Assembly: GCA_002887195.1 (NCBI GenBank)
Contig: PJAB01002081.1
Coordinates: 1-10,600, forward strand
Direction of reading: 5' to 3'
Length of the DNA stretch: 10,600 nt
Source of the DNA: Chrysochromulina parva
Lineage: Eukaryota > Haptophyta > Prymnesiales > Chrysochromulinaceae
Under the pieces are notes generated by a model. That model saw only the letters and a program-made list of their open reading frames with translations. It made no database searches and was not told the DNA's origin. This document shows, one piece after another, positions 1-6,778 of this stretch; the stretch's first letter is position 1; every line of letters begins with the position of its first letter. The position numbers were made by a program, and so were the translations under genes.

Positions 1-13
1 TACGCGAGCGGTA

Positions 14-101
14 GTACGTATACACAGCGGGTGCGTATACGTACCCCCTCGCGTATACACAGGTTTCTGCGTATACGCACCCCCGACCGCGTAAACGCAG
101 G
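14..101. repeat. Degenerate tandem repeat with GTATAC cores and alternating purine-pyrimidine runs
   Basis: Five related units begin near 16, 33, 51, 69 and 89, so the step is about 18 to 20 bp. Types alternate: units ending in ACACAG (16, 51) or ACGCAGG (89) alternate with units ending in a run of C (33, 69), which makes a higher-order period near 36 bp. Four units share the palindrome GTATAC; the fifth has GTAAAC. Each of the first four contains 12 to 14 bases of perfect purine-pyrimidine alternation (14-26, 31-44, 50-61, 68-80). The array may start before the window. No gene covers it, and its function is unknown. Confidence 0.6.
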
Positions 102-603
102 AAACGACAAACCGTAATGTTACGCGGGACCGCTTCCCGCACTTCTTCTCAGGTTTGTAGCCTAAGCCATAAAACGGCCTGCGAGGAGTGTAAACGACCC
201 TGTGGCGGCTTTGAACACAGTGTATCACGGCGCAGGAATGCGCACACCCCTTCTTCACAGGTCACTCAGTCCAACATGCTGTACGTGTAACTCCGGGACA
301 GGGACATACATGTTTACCTCACCCAACCATCCGATCCCGGCGGGGTGCATCCGCACTCCATCTCCCGTCGGCCGTGACGCACCTGACAGAAGAGATGCGC
401 CTACACACGTTTCAGCCTATACTCAGCCCTTGCATAGTCGAGCTCCTCGGACCCTCACGCCGGCAGCGGCGGCGGCGGCGGCGGCAGTGCCGCCAAGGCG
501 GTGCCCTCCTCTTGCTCCTCCGCGCGCATTCCCCCATGATTCCCCTATGCCACAGTCGTCACTCAGAGTACCGCCGATTGGTGGCTTTCCGGAGTACGGC
601 AAA
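102..603. other. Intergenic region with no convincing gene
   Basis: This is the 3' side of the minus-strand FkbM gene. An open frame on the plus strand at 202-783 is Pro/Ala/Arg-rich, resembles no family I know, and runs into the FkbM coding region on the other strand. A short GGC triplet run lies near 466-486. I see no tRNA cloverleaf, RNA gene or mobile-element end. Confidence 0.5.
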
Positions 604-1524
604 CTAGTCCTCGAGCAACGACAGCAGAACGTCGACGCAAGGCATACGTGCCCAACCGCTGAGATGCTGATGGAAGGCAGGCCAATCGGCCGCTTTAAAG
701 GTGCCGTGGGGGCACGCCCTGGATTTGCCCACAAATTGGGCAACGTATCCCCAGCTCAGGATTTGTTGGAGCACCGCGTATGAAGACCACGCTCTACTCG
801 ATCCCGTAGGAAACGCCTCGAGCCATGTCCGGCGGATGGCTCGGCTCTTGTACAAGCCGAGCGCGCCTTGCAGCACCTGTGACTCATGCCCCTCGGTGTC
901 GATCTTTAAGATCTCGATCACGGTCCCAGACGGTACAAACGTGTCCAACGCAATCGCACGGAGCACAGGCTTGGCACGAACCGGCAGATTGAGGTGTCCG
1001 ATTCGTGTGCCGTTGGTGGCATTGGCGAAGGCTCCACTGAACGAGAACCCTCCATCGCACGCTTCGAAGTGGGGAATAGCCATCGCCTCTCCGTTGTGGG
1101 CACTCACTGGCTGATGGAAAATGTTTACCATGTCTTCAAAGTGGTTCCGTGCGACGAAGTCGTACGCGATCTCCACACACATCTGCTGCACCTCGAAGGC
1201 ATACACTTTGCAGCCCATGGCAGCCGAAAGCATGGTGTAGAAGCCATCATTCATACCGACGTCAATCACAGTGCAGTGGCCGCTTCTGTTGGTGAGCTCA
1301 GCCACGAAACTATCGACTTGAAAACGCTCGTTGGCCATGCACCATTCATAGTGGATCGACGACGTCACGTACGAGGGCACCCCGGGAAGAGGATGCCGAT
1401 CTGAAACATGATTCATGGCCGAGACCTCCGATAATTTGGTCACATCGTGAGCAACAGCAAGCTGTCGCCTGGCGACAGTAGTTTCATTCGTCGGAGTCAA
1501 TGCAAGAGTGGCCAGCAGCAGCAT
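604..1524 (-). CDS. FkbM-family SAM-dependent methyltransferase, probably secreted or endomembrane
   Basis: Predicted S-adenosylmethionine-dependent O-methyltransferase of the FkbM family (Methyltransf_21), 306 residues. The SAM-binding motif I is VIDVGMNDGFYT (residues 86-97), followed by an acidic residue after the next strand (KVYAFE). The family's late motif LKIDTEGHE lies near 206-214, with LDTFV just before it. FkbM itself methylates a macrolide hydroxyl; algal relatives often act on sugars or glycans, but the substrate here cannot be read from sequence. The frame is open further upstream to 1735 but has no ATG there. The codon at 1551 is GTG, so I place the start at the ATG at 1524, which has G at -3. 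That gives a short hydrophobic N-terminus (MLLLATLALTP) that could be a weak signal peptide. Four N-glycosylation sequons (NET 13, NRS 79, NAT 168, NGT 171) fit a lumenal location. No intron is needed. Two sampled 60-base lines of this gene are about 53-60% GC, against about 73% in one sampled line of the RNA methyltransferase gene. An upstream exon cannot be excluded. Confidence 0.85.
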   Translation of the reverse strand: MLLLATLALTPTNETTVARRQLAVAHDVTKLSEVSAMNHVSDRHPLPGVPSYVTSSIHYEWCMANERFQVDSFVAELTNRSGHCTVIDVGMNDGFYTMLSAAMGCKVYAFEVQQMCVEIAYDFVARNHFEDMVNIFHQPVSAHNGEAMAIPHFEACDGGFSFSGAFANATNGTRIGHLNLPVRAKPVLRAIALDTFVPSGTVIEILKIDTEGHESQVLQGALGLYKSRAIRRTWLEAFPTGSSRAWSSYAVLQQILSWGYVAQFVGKSRACPHGTFKAADWPAFHQHLSGWARMPCVDVLLSLLED

Positions 1525-2058
1525 TCCTTCTGTGCTTTTCAGCGCATTCACTGAGATGGGCGAAAGAGGAGGGCACTCGCGCCGCCTGGCTTTGCAGCCT
1601 GGCTTGGCAAATTTCCATTTCAGAGTGTGAACGTTAACACGACAGACGCGAGAGTGTGTGGGACTTCGAGGCTTATTATGACCTCTCGAGTTAACGTTAA
1701 CACGACAGACGCGACAACCGGTGCTACGGCACTGTTACTGCCCGCTCAGAATACACACACCTTACATGACTCGAGTGTGAAGATTTGTCCTTGTCAGGTG
1801 TGAGAAAGATAGCTTCACCTCACTGGATACATACCCCGCTACGTGCTACATTTTAGGTCTACTCAGTACGGAGGTTATATCGCCGTCCAGATCGCCGTCG
1901 CTCGTGGTCTGTGATCGGGTGACATTGTCGAATGTCGGGTGAGTTGCTTGTGCTTTTACGGACCACGAGACCCGGTCGTGATTAATGACTTTTTCAAGCT
2001 AAATTGCAACACGTTCCGAGCACGTTTGCGGTCTCATCCAGCGTCTAATAATCCAGCA
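1525..2058. other. Intergenic region upstream of the FkbM gene
   Basis: Between the FkbM start and the stop of the next minus-strand gene. It should hold the FkbM promoter and 5' UTR and the 3' end of the small hypothetical gene. It contains the 22-bp direct repeat described separately. It also has a small inverted repeat, GACATT-GTCG-AATGTC at 1921-1936, flanked by direct copies of TCGGGTGA. Composition is closer to even than in the coding regions. No coding frame here looks real. Confidence 0.5.
1630..1714. repeat. Two direct copies of a 22-bp motif, 63 bp apart, upstream of the FkbM gene
   Basis: An identical 22-bp motif starting AACGTTAACACGACAG occurs at 1630-1651 and 1693-1714. The second copy overlaps a perfect 12-bp palindrome, GTTAACGTTAAC (1690-1701). 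The copies lie about 106 and 169 bp upstream of the proposed FkbM ATG. Two identical copies with unrelated sequence between them suggest paired transcription-factor sites or a local duplication. The role is inferred from position only. Confidence 0.6.
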
Positions 2059-2457
2059 TCACCTCTTGCTCACGAAGCCTACAATGTTTCCATGCGCGGG
2101 CGGCCCGCCCCAATCGGCAGGGCCTCTATACGGAGCAATAATGGCGGCAGCGCCAGGAATAGCCACACTACTTCCCATAGCATCCACGGCGCTGCGTTGA
2201 CGTGCGGCTAATTCGTCAATGCGCTGCACCGCCTGAGTCACGCCGTACTTGACGGCAAAGCAAGCGGTGCATACGCCAACGCCGAGGGGCATTCCAAATC
2301 GGCTCCCTCGAGAGGGCCGGAGCACACCAGCCGCCTCTGCGCCACGTACTCCCACGTACGTGAGCCCAGTGGCACTGAGTGCTCCCACGGCGCCGTGTGC
2401 AGCGCCGTTTGCGAGGCAATACAGCGCGCGGTTGAGAGAGTCCTGTGGTTCCGCCAT
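2059..2457 (-). CDS. Small Gly/Ala-rich hypothetical protein, possibly membrane-associated
   Basis: A 132-residue open frame that I do not recognise. The start is supported by a strong context (G at -3 and G at +4 of the ATG at 2457). It has three apolar, glycine- and alanine-rich stretches, at about residues 16-37, 54-76 and 91-110. Polar, Arg-containing segments separate them. The first stretch has close-packing GxxxG-like spacing (G18, G22, G25). This vaguely recalls small inner-membrane proteins such as the Tim17/22/23 group, but no signature is clear enough for a name. The C-terminus (about 110-132) is Gly/Pro-rich and polar. It is transcribed on the same strand as its neighbours, 397 bp downstream of the F-box gene's stop. 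A GTGAGC sequence near the 3' end could be a splice donor, so the true C-terminus may differ. Confidence 0.5.
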   Translation of the reverse strand: MAEPQDSLNRALYCLANGAAHGAVGALSATGLTYVGVRGAEAAGVLRPSRGSRFGMPLGVGVCTACFAVKYGVTQAVQRIDELAARQRSAVDAMGSSVAIPGAAAIIAPYRGPADWGGPPAHGNIVGFVSKR

Positions 2458-2854
2458 CGCAAGATCTGCTCACGACGGCGGTTTATGTTTCAGTTTCAGT
2501 TTCTTCGCGGTCCCCCCACGCTCACTCCACCACCGTCTCGACGGACGGCTCCGCTCCCCTCGGTCAACACAAGTACGACGGCGTTGATTGCGTTCCATCA
2601 CAACAAAGACCCCCAAGTGAAAGGTTAAGGCGAAGGTCAAAACTGCAAAGCAGCTAGAATGAAAACTGTACTTCAAGCGTGGGGGGCGCATGCGCCAGAC
2701 AATCACCTATCGAGCATCTACCTACCATCACGCACCGGCCTTCCGTCCGGGCGGTCCACGACTAAAACAGCCCCGCGGGGCTGACCCTCCCTCGAGGCTC
2801 GAGAGAGACTCTATGGTGCTCTCTCGCCTCAGGACAGGACTCAACTCTCACCTC
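2458..2854. other. Intergenic region between two minus-strand genes
   Basis: Probably holds the F-box gene's 3' UTR (right part) and the promoter of the small hypothetical gene (left part). It contains a perfect 16-bp palindrome, CAGCCCCGCGGGGCTG, at 2768-2783. Pyrimidine-rich sequence with CTC/TCTC runs lies near 2785-2830. The short open frames here are low-complexity and unconvincing. Confidence 0.45.
2768..2783. repeat. Perfect 16-bp GC-rich palindrome
   Basis: The 16 bases read the same on both strands, with CCCCGCGGGG at the core. It lies 72 bp past the F-box gene's stop on the minus strand. It could fold in the 3' UTR or bind a dimeric protein. There is no direct evidence for either. 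Confidence 0.5.
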
Positions 2855-4465
2855 TCAGGCGCGCCACCACGGCGGCCCCATTTCCTGCACCACCACGAGC
2901 GAGCGCGGCAAATAACTGTCGCCATCCGCTTCGTGCACCACCTCGCGCCAGTCGCCTCCGTGGCAGATGGCCGAGAGTGCGATGCGATGCTCACTGAGGG
3001 CGACGCAGTGGCCGAAGCCGCTCAGGCTGTTGGGCACCACGATGTTTGGATGAAAGTGGGAGTGCTGCCGCGAAGGGAGCCCGATGCTACAGAGGGGCTC
3101 GAGCTCCAAACATCGAGTAGCACGCTGAGCCGTCTGGTGGAGTGCGCCGCCTGCGGCCATGCGCACATCGGCACTGACATGCCACACGAATACGCGGTTG
3201 CCCGCGAGCGTCGCCGCAACCAGATGCTCCGAGATCGCGATCCGCATCACGCTCGCGGTGTCTCGCCGACTCCGTGTAAATGGCAGCCGAAGAACCGTCT
3301 CGGGGCGGGGCGGCTCCAAATTGAGATAGGGATCGATCTCGGGGTCGATCTCGGGGCGGGTGGGCTCCAAACGGATAGGCGGCACGCTTGTGAACGGGGC
3401 CGCAAGCGCGAGCAGCGGTGGGGGCGCGCCTGCAAGCGTCGACGTATGCAGTGCCGTTTCGGGCGCCTCAAGTAGCGCATCGAGCCGCCAGAGCCACACC
3501 GCGGCCGATGCGGCGCCTCGAGCAGACGGCCAGGGCGGCAATGCCTGCGCGGGAGAGGCGTCAGAATGGGGGGAGGCTGCGGCCGCGAGGTACGTCCCAC
3601 TCAGTGCAACGGGCGGATGTGAGAGGACGAGTGAACGTAACGGCTTGAGCTCGGGCACCAGCCGCACCAGCTGCATTGTCGTGGGAGCGATCGCAACGAC
3701 CGCCAGAGTGCCCTTCGCGAGCAGGCGGTAGCCGTGCCAGCCGAGCGCCTCCTCATGCTCAAGGGTGATCTCGCCCAACATCTCGCCCTTGATTGCAATC
3801 GCCCCCGATTTCTCGCCAATGAGCGCCGTGCCGAGCGCCGAGCCCGCCAGCGGCCCCGATGACACGCGCCAGAGGGCGAGCGTGCGCCGCGGCGCATGCC
3901 GGAGGAGCACCAGCAACGCGTCGTCCTGAGGGTCGTCGTTTGCCCACTCGATGCTTTGCGGGCAGCCGCCACGGGCGAGCACCACGCCCGCGTCGGGCAG
4001 GTCAGACGTGTCGCCGCCAAGATCGATGACCCGAGCCGTTGAGTGCGACCAACGCTCGATCGTGACCATCGCGAGCAGCTGACCTCGCAGCCGTATGCTA
4101 TCGACCATGTGGCTTGCAGTGAAGGCATGTGTGCGTATCGTGCGCGCTTGCTTCGAGTCCCACACCTTGACTTCGCGGCCTTTGAAGCAGGCCACTTGGC
4201 TTCCAGAGAGGGCGAGCCCTGTGATGGGCTCGTCAAAGGCGCCAACGCAAGACTCATCGATGCTGCCACGATCTGGGTCCCATGAGGCCATGAGCAACGC
4301 CCGCGCATTGTCTGGAGCAGCTCGCCAGCTCTGCGATTGCAACACGGCCGGCACGACGTGCGACATCTGCTGCGAGGTCGCTAACAGCGCGCATAATGCA
4401 TCGAAATCGCAATCGGCCAAGCAACGGTGCAAGAGATCCGCTGGCAGGGAGAGGAGCGAGAGCAT
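2855..4465 (-). CDS. F-box protein with a WD40-like beta-propeller
   Basis: A 536-residue protein with the layout of an FBXW-type substrate receptor of an SCF ubiquitin ligase. An N-terminal F-box-like segment (about 5-40, LSLPADLLHRCLADCDFDALC then LATSQQMSHVV) would bind Skp1. The rest alternates short beta-strand-like segments and carries divergent WD-repeat endings: REVKVWD (97-103), RTLALWR (194-200), VWLWRLD (323-329) and NRVFVWH (423-429). These suggest a degenerate propeller for substrate binding. A Pro/Glu/Asp-rich insert near 364-394 contains LEPTRPE and LEPPRPE copies and a doubled EIDP. No transmembrane segment or signal peptide is evident. The ATG at 4465 has G at -3, and the frame is uninterrupted without introns. 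It is divergent from the SpoU/TrmH-family gene across a short shared promoter. The F-box call is fairly good and the propeller call moderate; the substrate is unknown. Confidence 0.75.
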   Translation of the reverse strand: MLSLLSLPADLLHRCLADCDFDALCALLATSQQMSHVVPAVLQSQSWRAAPDNARALLMASWDPDRGSIDESCVGAFDEPITGLALSGSQVACFKGREVKVWDSKQARTIRTHAFTASHMVDSIRLRGQLLAMVTIERWSHSTARVIDLGGDTSDLPDAGVVLARGGCPQSIEWANDDPQDDALLVLLRHAPRRTLALWRVSSGPLAGSALGTALIGEKSGAIAIKGEMLGEITLEHEEALGWHGYRLLAKGTLAVVAIAPTTMQLVRLVPELKPLRSLVLSHPPVALSGTYLAAAASPHSDASPAQALPPWPSARGAASAAVWLWRLDALLEAPETALHTSTLAGAPPPLLALAAPFTSVPPIRLEPTRPEIDPEIDPYLNLEPPRPETVLRLPFTRSRRDTASVMRIAISEHLVAATLAGNRVFVWHVSADVRMAAGGALHQTAQRATRCLELEPLCSIGLPSRQHSHFHPNIVVPNSLSGFGHCVALSEHRIALSAICHGGDWREVVHEADGDSYLPRSLVVVQEMGPPWWRA

Positions 4466-4596
4466 CGCCGAGGAAGAGGGCGCGTCCCTTTGAGGAATTT
4501 CTCCACTACAGCCCGAACGACGGCCATTCAGCGAACGCAGTGGCGCACGAGCAGGGGTCTGCTGTGCGAGTTCTTGTACGTGTTGGCGTGTTGTGA
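4466..4596. promoter_or_regulatory. Short bidirectional promoter region
   Basis: Only 131 bp separate the ATG of the F-box gene (minus strand) from the first ATG of the SpoU/TrmH-family gene (plus strand). Both 5' UTRs and both core promoters must lie here or extend into the coding regions. I see no clear TATA box. A T/G-rich stretch precedes the plus-strand start (about 4560-4596). Confidence 0.5.
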
Positions 4597-5658
4597 ATGA
4601 AAAATTGTCTGAAAATGGACGCTTTTGATGGGGTCGTTGACGAGAGCTCGGCCGCCCGCCGGCAGCGTCAACGCACGCAAGGCGGCTCTGCGGACGCGTC
4701 CGCCGCCGCTGGTGACGAGCCCAGCTACGCCGCCTACCGCGTGGTGTTCAAGAACCGCGACGCGTGCATCCATTGGCTGCTGCGGATGGCGCAGCTTATC
4801 GAGGCGGAGTGGGCGGATGAGCCGGCACGCAAGCGCCGGCTGGAGCTCTTCCGGCGGTGCGTGGAGGACTGCCAGGAGCATGCGCACGCCGATTGCCGCG
4901 AGCTTGGTACCTTACTGCCGAGCAAGCTCCAGTCGCTCGAGTGCACCGAGCGGCACTTCCTCAACCTTCTGCTGCCAATCGAGCGCAAGTGGTCGCGCGG
5001 GCTGCGCGACCACGAGTTCATCGTCACGACGGCCGACCGGCCGAGCGCCACCACGCCCAGCACGCTACCCCTCCACTTTGTCCTGGATCATCTGCGCTCG
5101 GCATTCAACGTGGGAGCCCTCTTCCGAACCGCCGACTGCCTCGGAGTGAGCTGCTTGTGGCTGTGCGGGTACACGGCGACGCCCGAGGACGCGCAGGTGC
5201 AGCGCACCACGATGGGCGCGCACGCCCACGTCGCGTGGCAGTGGCGCCAGTCGACCGAGGCCGCCCTGGACGAACTCAGGGCGCATGGCTTCTGCATCGT
5301 CGGCCTCGAGACAGTCGCCAACGCACCCCTCGCGTCCGATTTCACCTTCCCGCGCACTGGTGTCGCGATCGTGCTCGGCAATGAGCGTCACGGCCTCGAG
5401 CCCGGCGTGCTCGCGCGCTGCGACGCGGTCGTGCAGCTGCCGTGCCGCGGCGTCAAGAACTCGATGAACGTGGCTGTGTCCGCAGGCATGTGTGGGTACG
5501 AAGTGGCTCGCCAGTGGAGTGAAGCGGCGGCGGCCGCGGGCGTCGAGGCGGGCACCTCTACGTCCGCGTCGTCAGATGTGCCGGTTTTTTCGGTGATCGC
5601 GGGTGAGGCACGCGGAGTCGGGCTCGAGCTCGTCGCCAACGACGCAGGCAAAACTTGA
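4597..5658 (+). CDS. SpoU/TrmH (SPOUT) family RNA 2'-O-ribose methyltransferase
   Basis: Predicted to transfer a methyl group from SAM to the 2'-hydroxyl of a ribose in tRNA or rRNA. The C-terminal half carries all three SpoU motifs. Motif 1 is DHLRSAFNVGALFRTADCLG (164-183, with Asn171 and catalytic-type Arg177). Motif 2 is VAIVLGNERHGLEPG (256-270). Motif 3 is LPCRGVKNSMNVAVSAG (281-297, with Ser289 and Asn291). Motifs 2 and 3 form the trefoil-knot SAM site in this family. The N-terminal ~145 residues are helical and charged, resemble no domain I can name, and may bind RNA. The tail after 305 is Ala/Ser-rich low complexity. The first ATG (4597) has a poor context. The in-frame ATG at 4615 (A at -3, G at +4) is better and may be the real start, giving 347 instead of 353 residues. 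The compartment (nucleus/cytosol, mitochondrion, plastid) is unclear. No intron is seen. Which RNA is the target cannot be told. Confidence 0.9.
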   Translation: MKNCLKMDAFDGVVDESSAARRQRQRTQGGSADASAAAGDEPSYAAYRVVFKNRDACIHWLLRMAQLIEAEWADEPARKRRLELFRRCVEDCQEHAHADCRELGTLLPSKLQSLECTERHFLNLLLPIERKWSRGLRDHEFIVTTADRPSATTPSTLPLHFVLDHLRSAFNVGALFRTADCLGVSCLWLCGYTATPEDAQVQRTTMGAHAHVAWQWRQSTEAALDELRAHGFCIVGLETVANAPLASDFTFPRTGVAIVLGNERHGLEPGVLARCDAVVQLPCRGVKNSMNVAVSAGMCGYEVARQWSEAAAAAGVEAGTSTSASSDVPVFSVIAGEARGVGLELVANDAGKT

Positions 5659-5767
5659 AATACGAAAACGCCGTTTTGGTCGCACAATCGAGAGTCTTAC
5701 GGTACCGGCTGCAGTGTGTGTCCCGGCTCCCCCCGCCGGTGTTTTTTTACCGGTATGGGTAAAAAAT
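5659..5767 (+). promoter_or_regulatory. Short spacer and leader before the EGF-repeat gene, with overlapping inverted repeats
   Basis: The 109-bp gap must hold the SpoU/TrmH-family gene's 3' end and the next gene's 5' end. Just before the ATG at 5768, TTTTTTAC (5743-5750) pairs with GTAAAAAA (5759-5766) around an 8-base loop. An overlapping alternative pairs CCGGT (5736-5740) with ACCGG (5749-5753). The two share bases, so they could not form together. Confidence 0.4.
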
Positions 5768-6778
5768 ATGGCGCTCGTTGTGTGGATAGCGCCTTTCGCC
5801 TCCGGCATTTCGCTGGTCGAGCCAGCGGGCGCACTTATTGGAGAGGCTGCGGACGCACCGATGGTTTCCATGGACGCACCTGCGTTCGCCGAGGGCAGCT
5901 GTCCGTATAACTGCTCGGGCCACGGCAGCTGCGCGCCCTCCAGGCGGTGCACCTGCTTCAGCGGCTTCACAGGTGACGGCTGCCAAGTCGAGCAGGTGAG
6001 CACGTGCCCTTCGGATTGCTCAGGTCACGGCTGGTGTATCCGCACGTCCCAGTGCCTGTGCGAAGAGTTTTGGCGCGGCGAGGCGTGTGACGTGCCTTCC
6101 AGCTGCCCCAACCTCTGCTCGGGCTATGGCAAGTGCGTAAGGGATAAGTGCGTCTGCGACCCGTCGCACGAGGGTGCCGACTGCAGCATCCCACGCCCAA
6201 GCTGCCCGGGCTGGCCGAGCGTGTGCGGTGGCAAAGAGCGCGGAGTTTGCTCGAGCACGGGTACGTGCCTCTGCAAGACCGCATACGGCGGAGCGGCGTG
6301 CGAACTGCTGGCCGAGCAGTTGCTCTGCCCTGTGGGCTATGATGACGAAGGCAACGCCCTCAACGGCACGTGCTCGGGGCGAGGGAGATGCGAGACCGCG
6401 GGCGGGCACGCGCCCGGGCACTGCGTCTGCGCCGACAGCTGGGCGGGCGACGCGTGCGATCGCCCTGCCGCCTCTGAGCAGACGAAGCGCATGCTCATGC
6501 TGCTCGTCGGAGTTGGACTGCTCGGCGGCATCGCCGTCCTCGCCGGAGTGCTCGCCTTTTGCGTGCTCGTGCGGGGCGTGCAACTGCGCGAGCTGCTCCG
6601 AGGCCGCTGGCGCCGTATCACCAAGGAGGAGGGTTGGCGAGAGTGCGAGGTCGAGGGGCAGATCGAGGGAGCTCGCTTCGAGCGCTTCTTTGGCGACCTG
6701 AACGACTTTGAGGACCTCGCGGCCGCTGAGCGCACCGCGCACGAGAAACGGCGGAGCGGGCTGGCGGGCCCGAGGTAG
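5768..6778 (+). CDS. Five-EGF-repeat single-pass membrane protein
   Basis: A 336-residue predicted type I membrane protein with a tenascin/teneurin-like EGF pattern. I place the start at the ATG at 5768 (A at -3, G at +4). The frame is open back into the upstream gene, but only this start puts a hydrophobic signal-like segment first (MALVVWIAPFASGISL). Five cysteine-rich repeats follow, at about 45-72, 80-107, 113-139, 146-178 and 187-230. The first three share C-P-x2-x-CSG(H/Y)GxC and end in C-x-C-x(5)-G-x2-C. Repeats 4 and 5 are longer and more divergent. A hydrophobic span at about 242-268 (RMLMLLVGVGLLGGIAVLAG onward) is the membrane segment. Arg-rich sequence follows it (RGRWRR), as expected on the cytoplasmic side. 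The remaining tail of about 60 residues is charged and of no known family. Sequons NCS and NGT lie in the predicted ectodomain. A cell-surface adhesion or receptor role is inference; no kinase or other signalling domain is present. Confidence 0.8.
   Translation: MALVVWIAPFASGISLVEPAGALIGEAADAPMVSMDAPAFAEGSCPYNCSGHGSCAPSRRCTCFSGFTGDGCQVEQVSTCPSDCSGHGWCIRTSQCLCEEFWRGEACDVPSSCPNLCSGYGKCVRDKCVCDPSHEGADCSIPRPSCPGWPSVCGGKERGVCSSTGTCLCKTAYGGAACELLAEQLLCPVGYDDEGNALNGTCSGRGRCETAGGHAPGHCVCADSWAGDACDRPAASEQTKRMLMLLVGVGLLGGIAVLAGVLAFCVLVRGVQLRELLRGRWRRITKEEGWRECEVEGQIEGARFERFFGDLNDFEDLAAAERTAHEKRRSGLAGPR

Noticed and set aside
202..783. 193-residue plus-strand open frame
   Set aside because: Pro/Ala/Arg-rich low complexity with a GGC triplet run, matches no family I know, and overlaps the well-supported FkbM coding region on the other strand.
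1525..1551. FkbM start at 1551
   Set aside because: The codon there is GTG, not ATG, and eukaryotic genes rarely start on GTG. The in-frame ATG at 1524 has a good context and begins the hydrophobic segment.
2690..3475. 261-residue plus-strand open frame
   Set aside because: Lies antisense to the F-box gene over most of its length and is His/Arg-rich shadow coding typical of GC-rich DNA.
5603..5767. Upstream start for the EGF-repeat protein inside the SpoU/TrmH-family gene
   Set aside because: It would overlap the upstream gene's coding end and bury the signal-like segment; the ATG at 5768 has a much better context.
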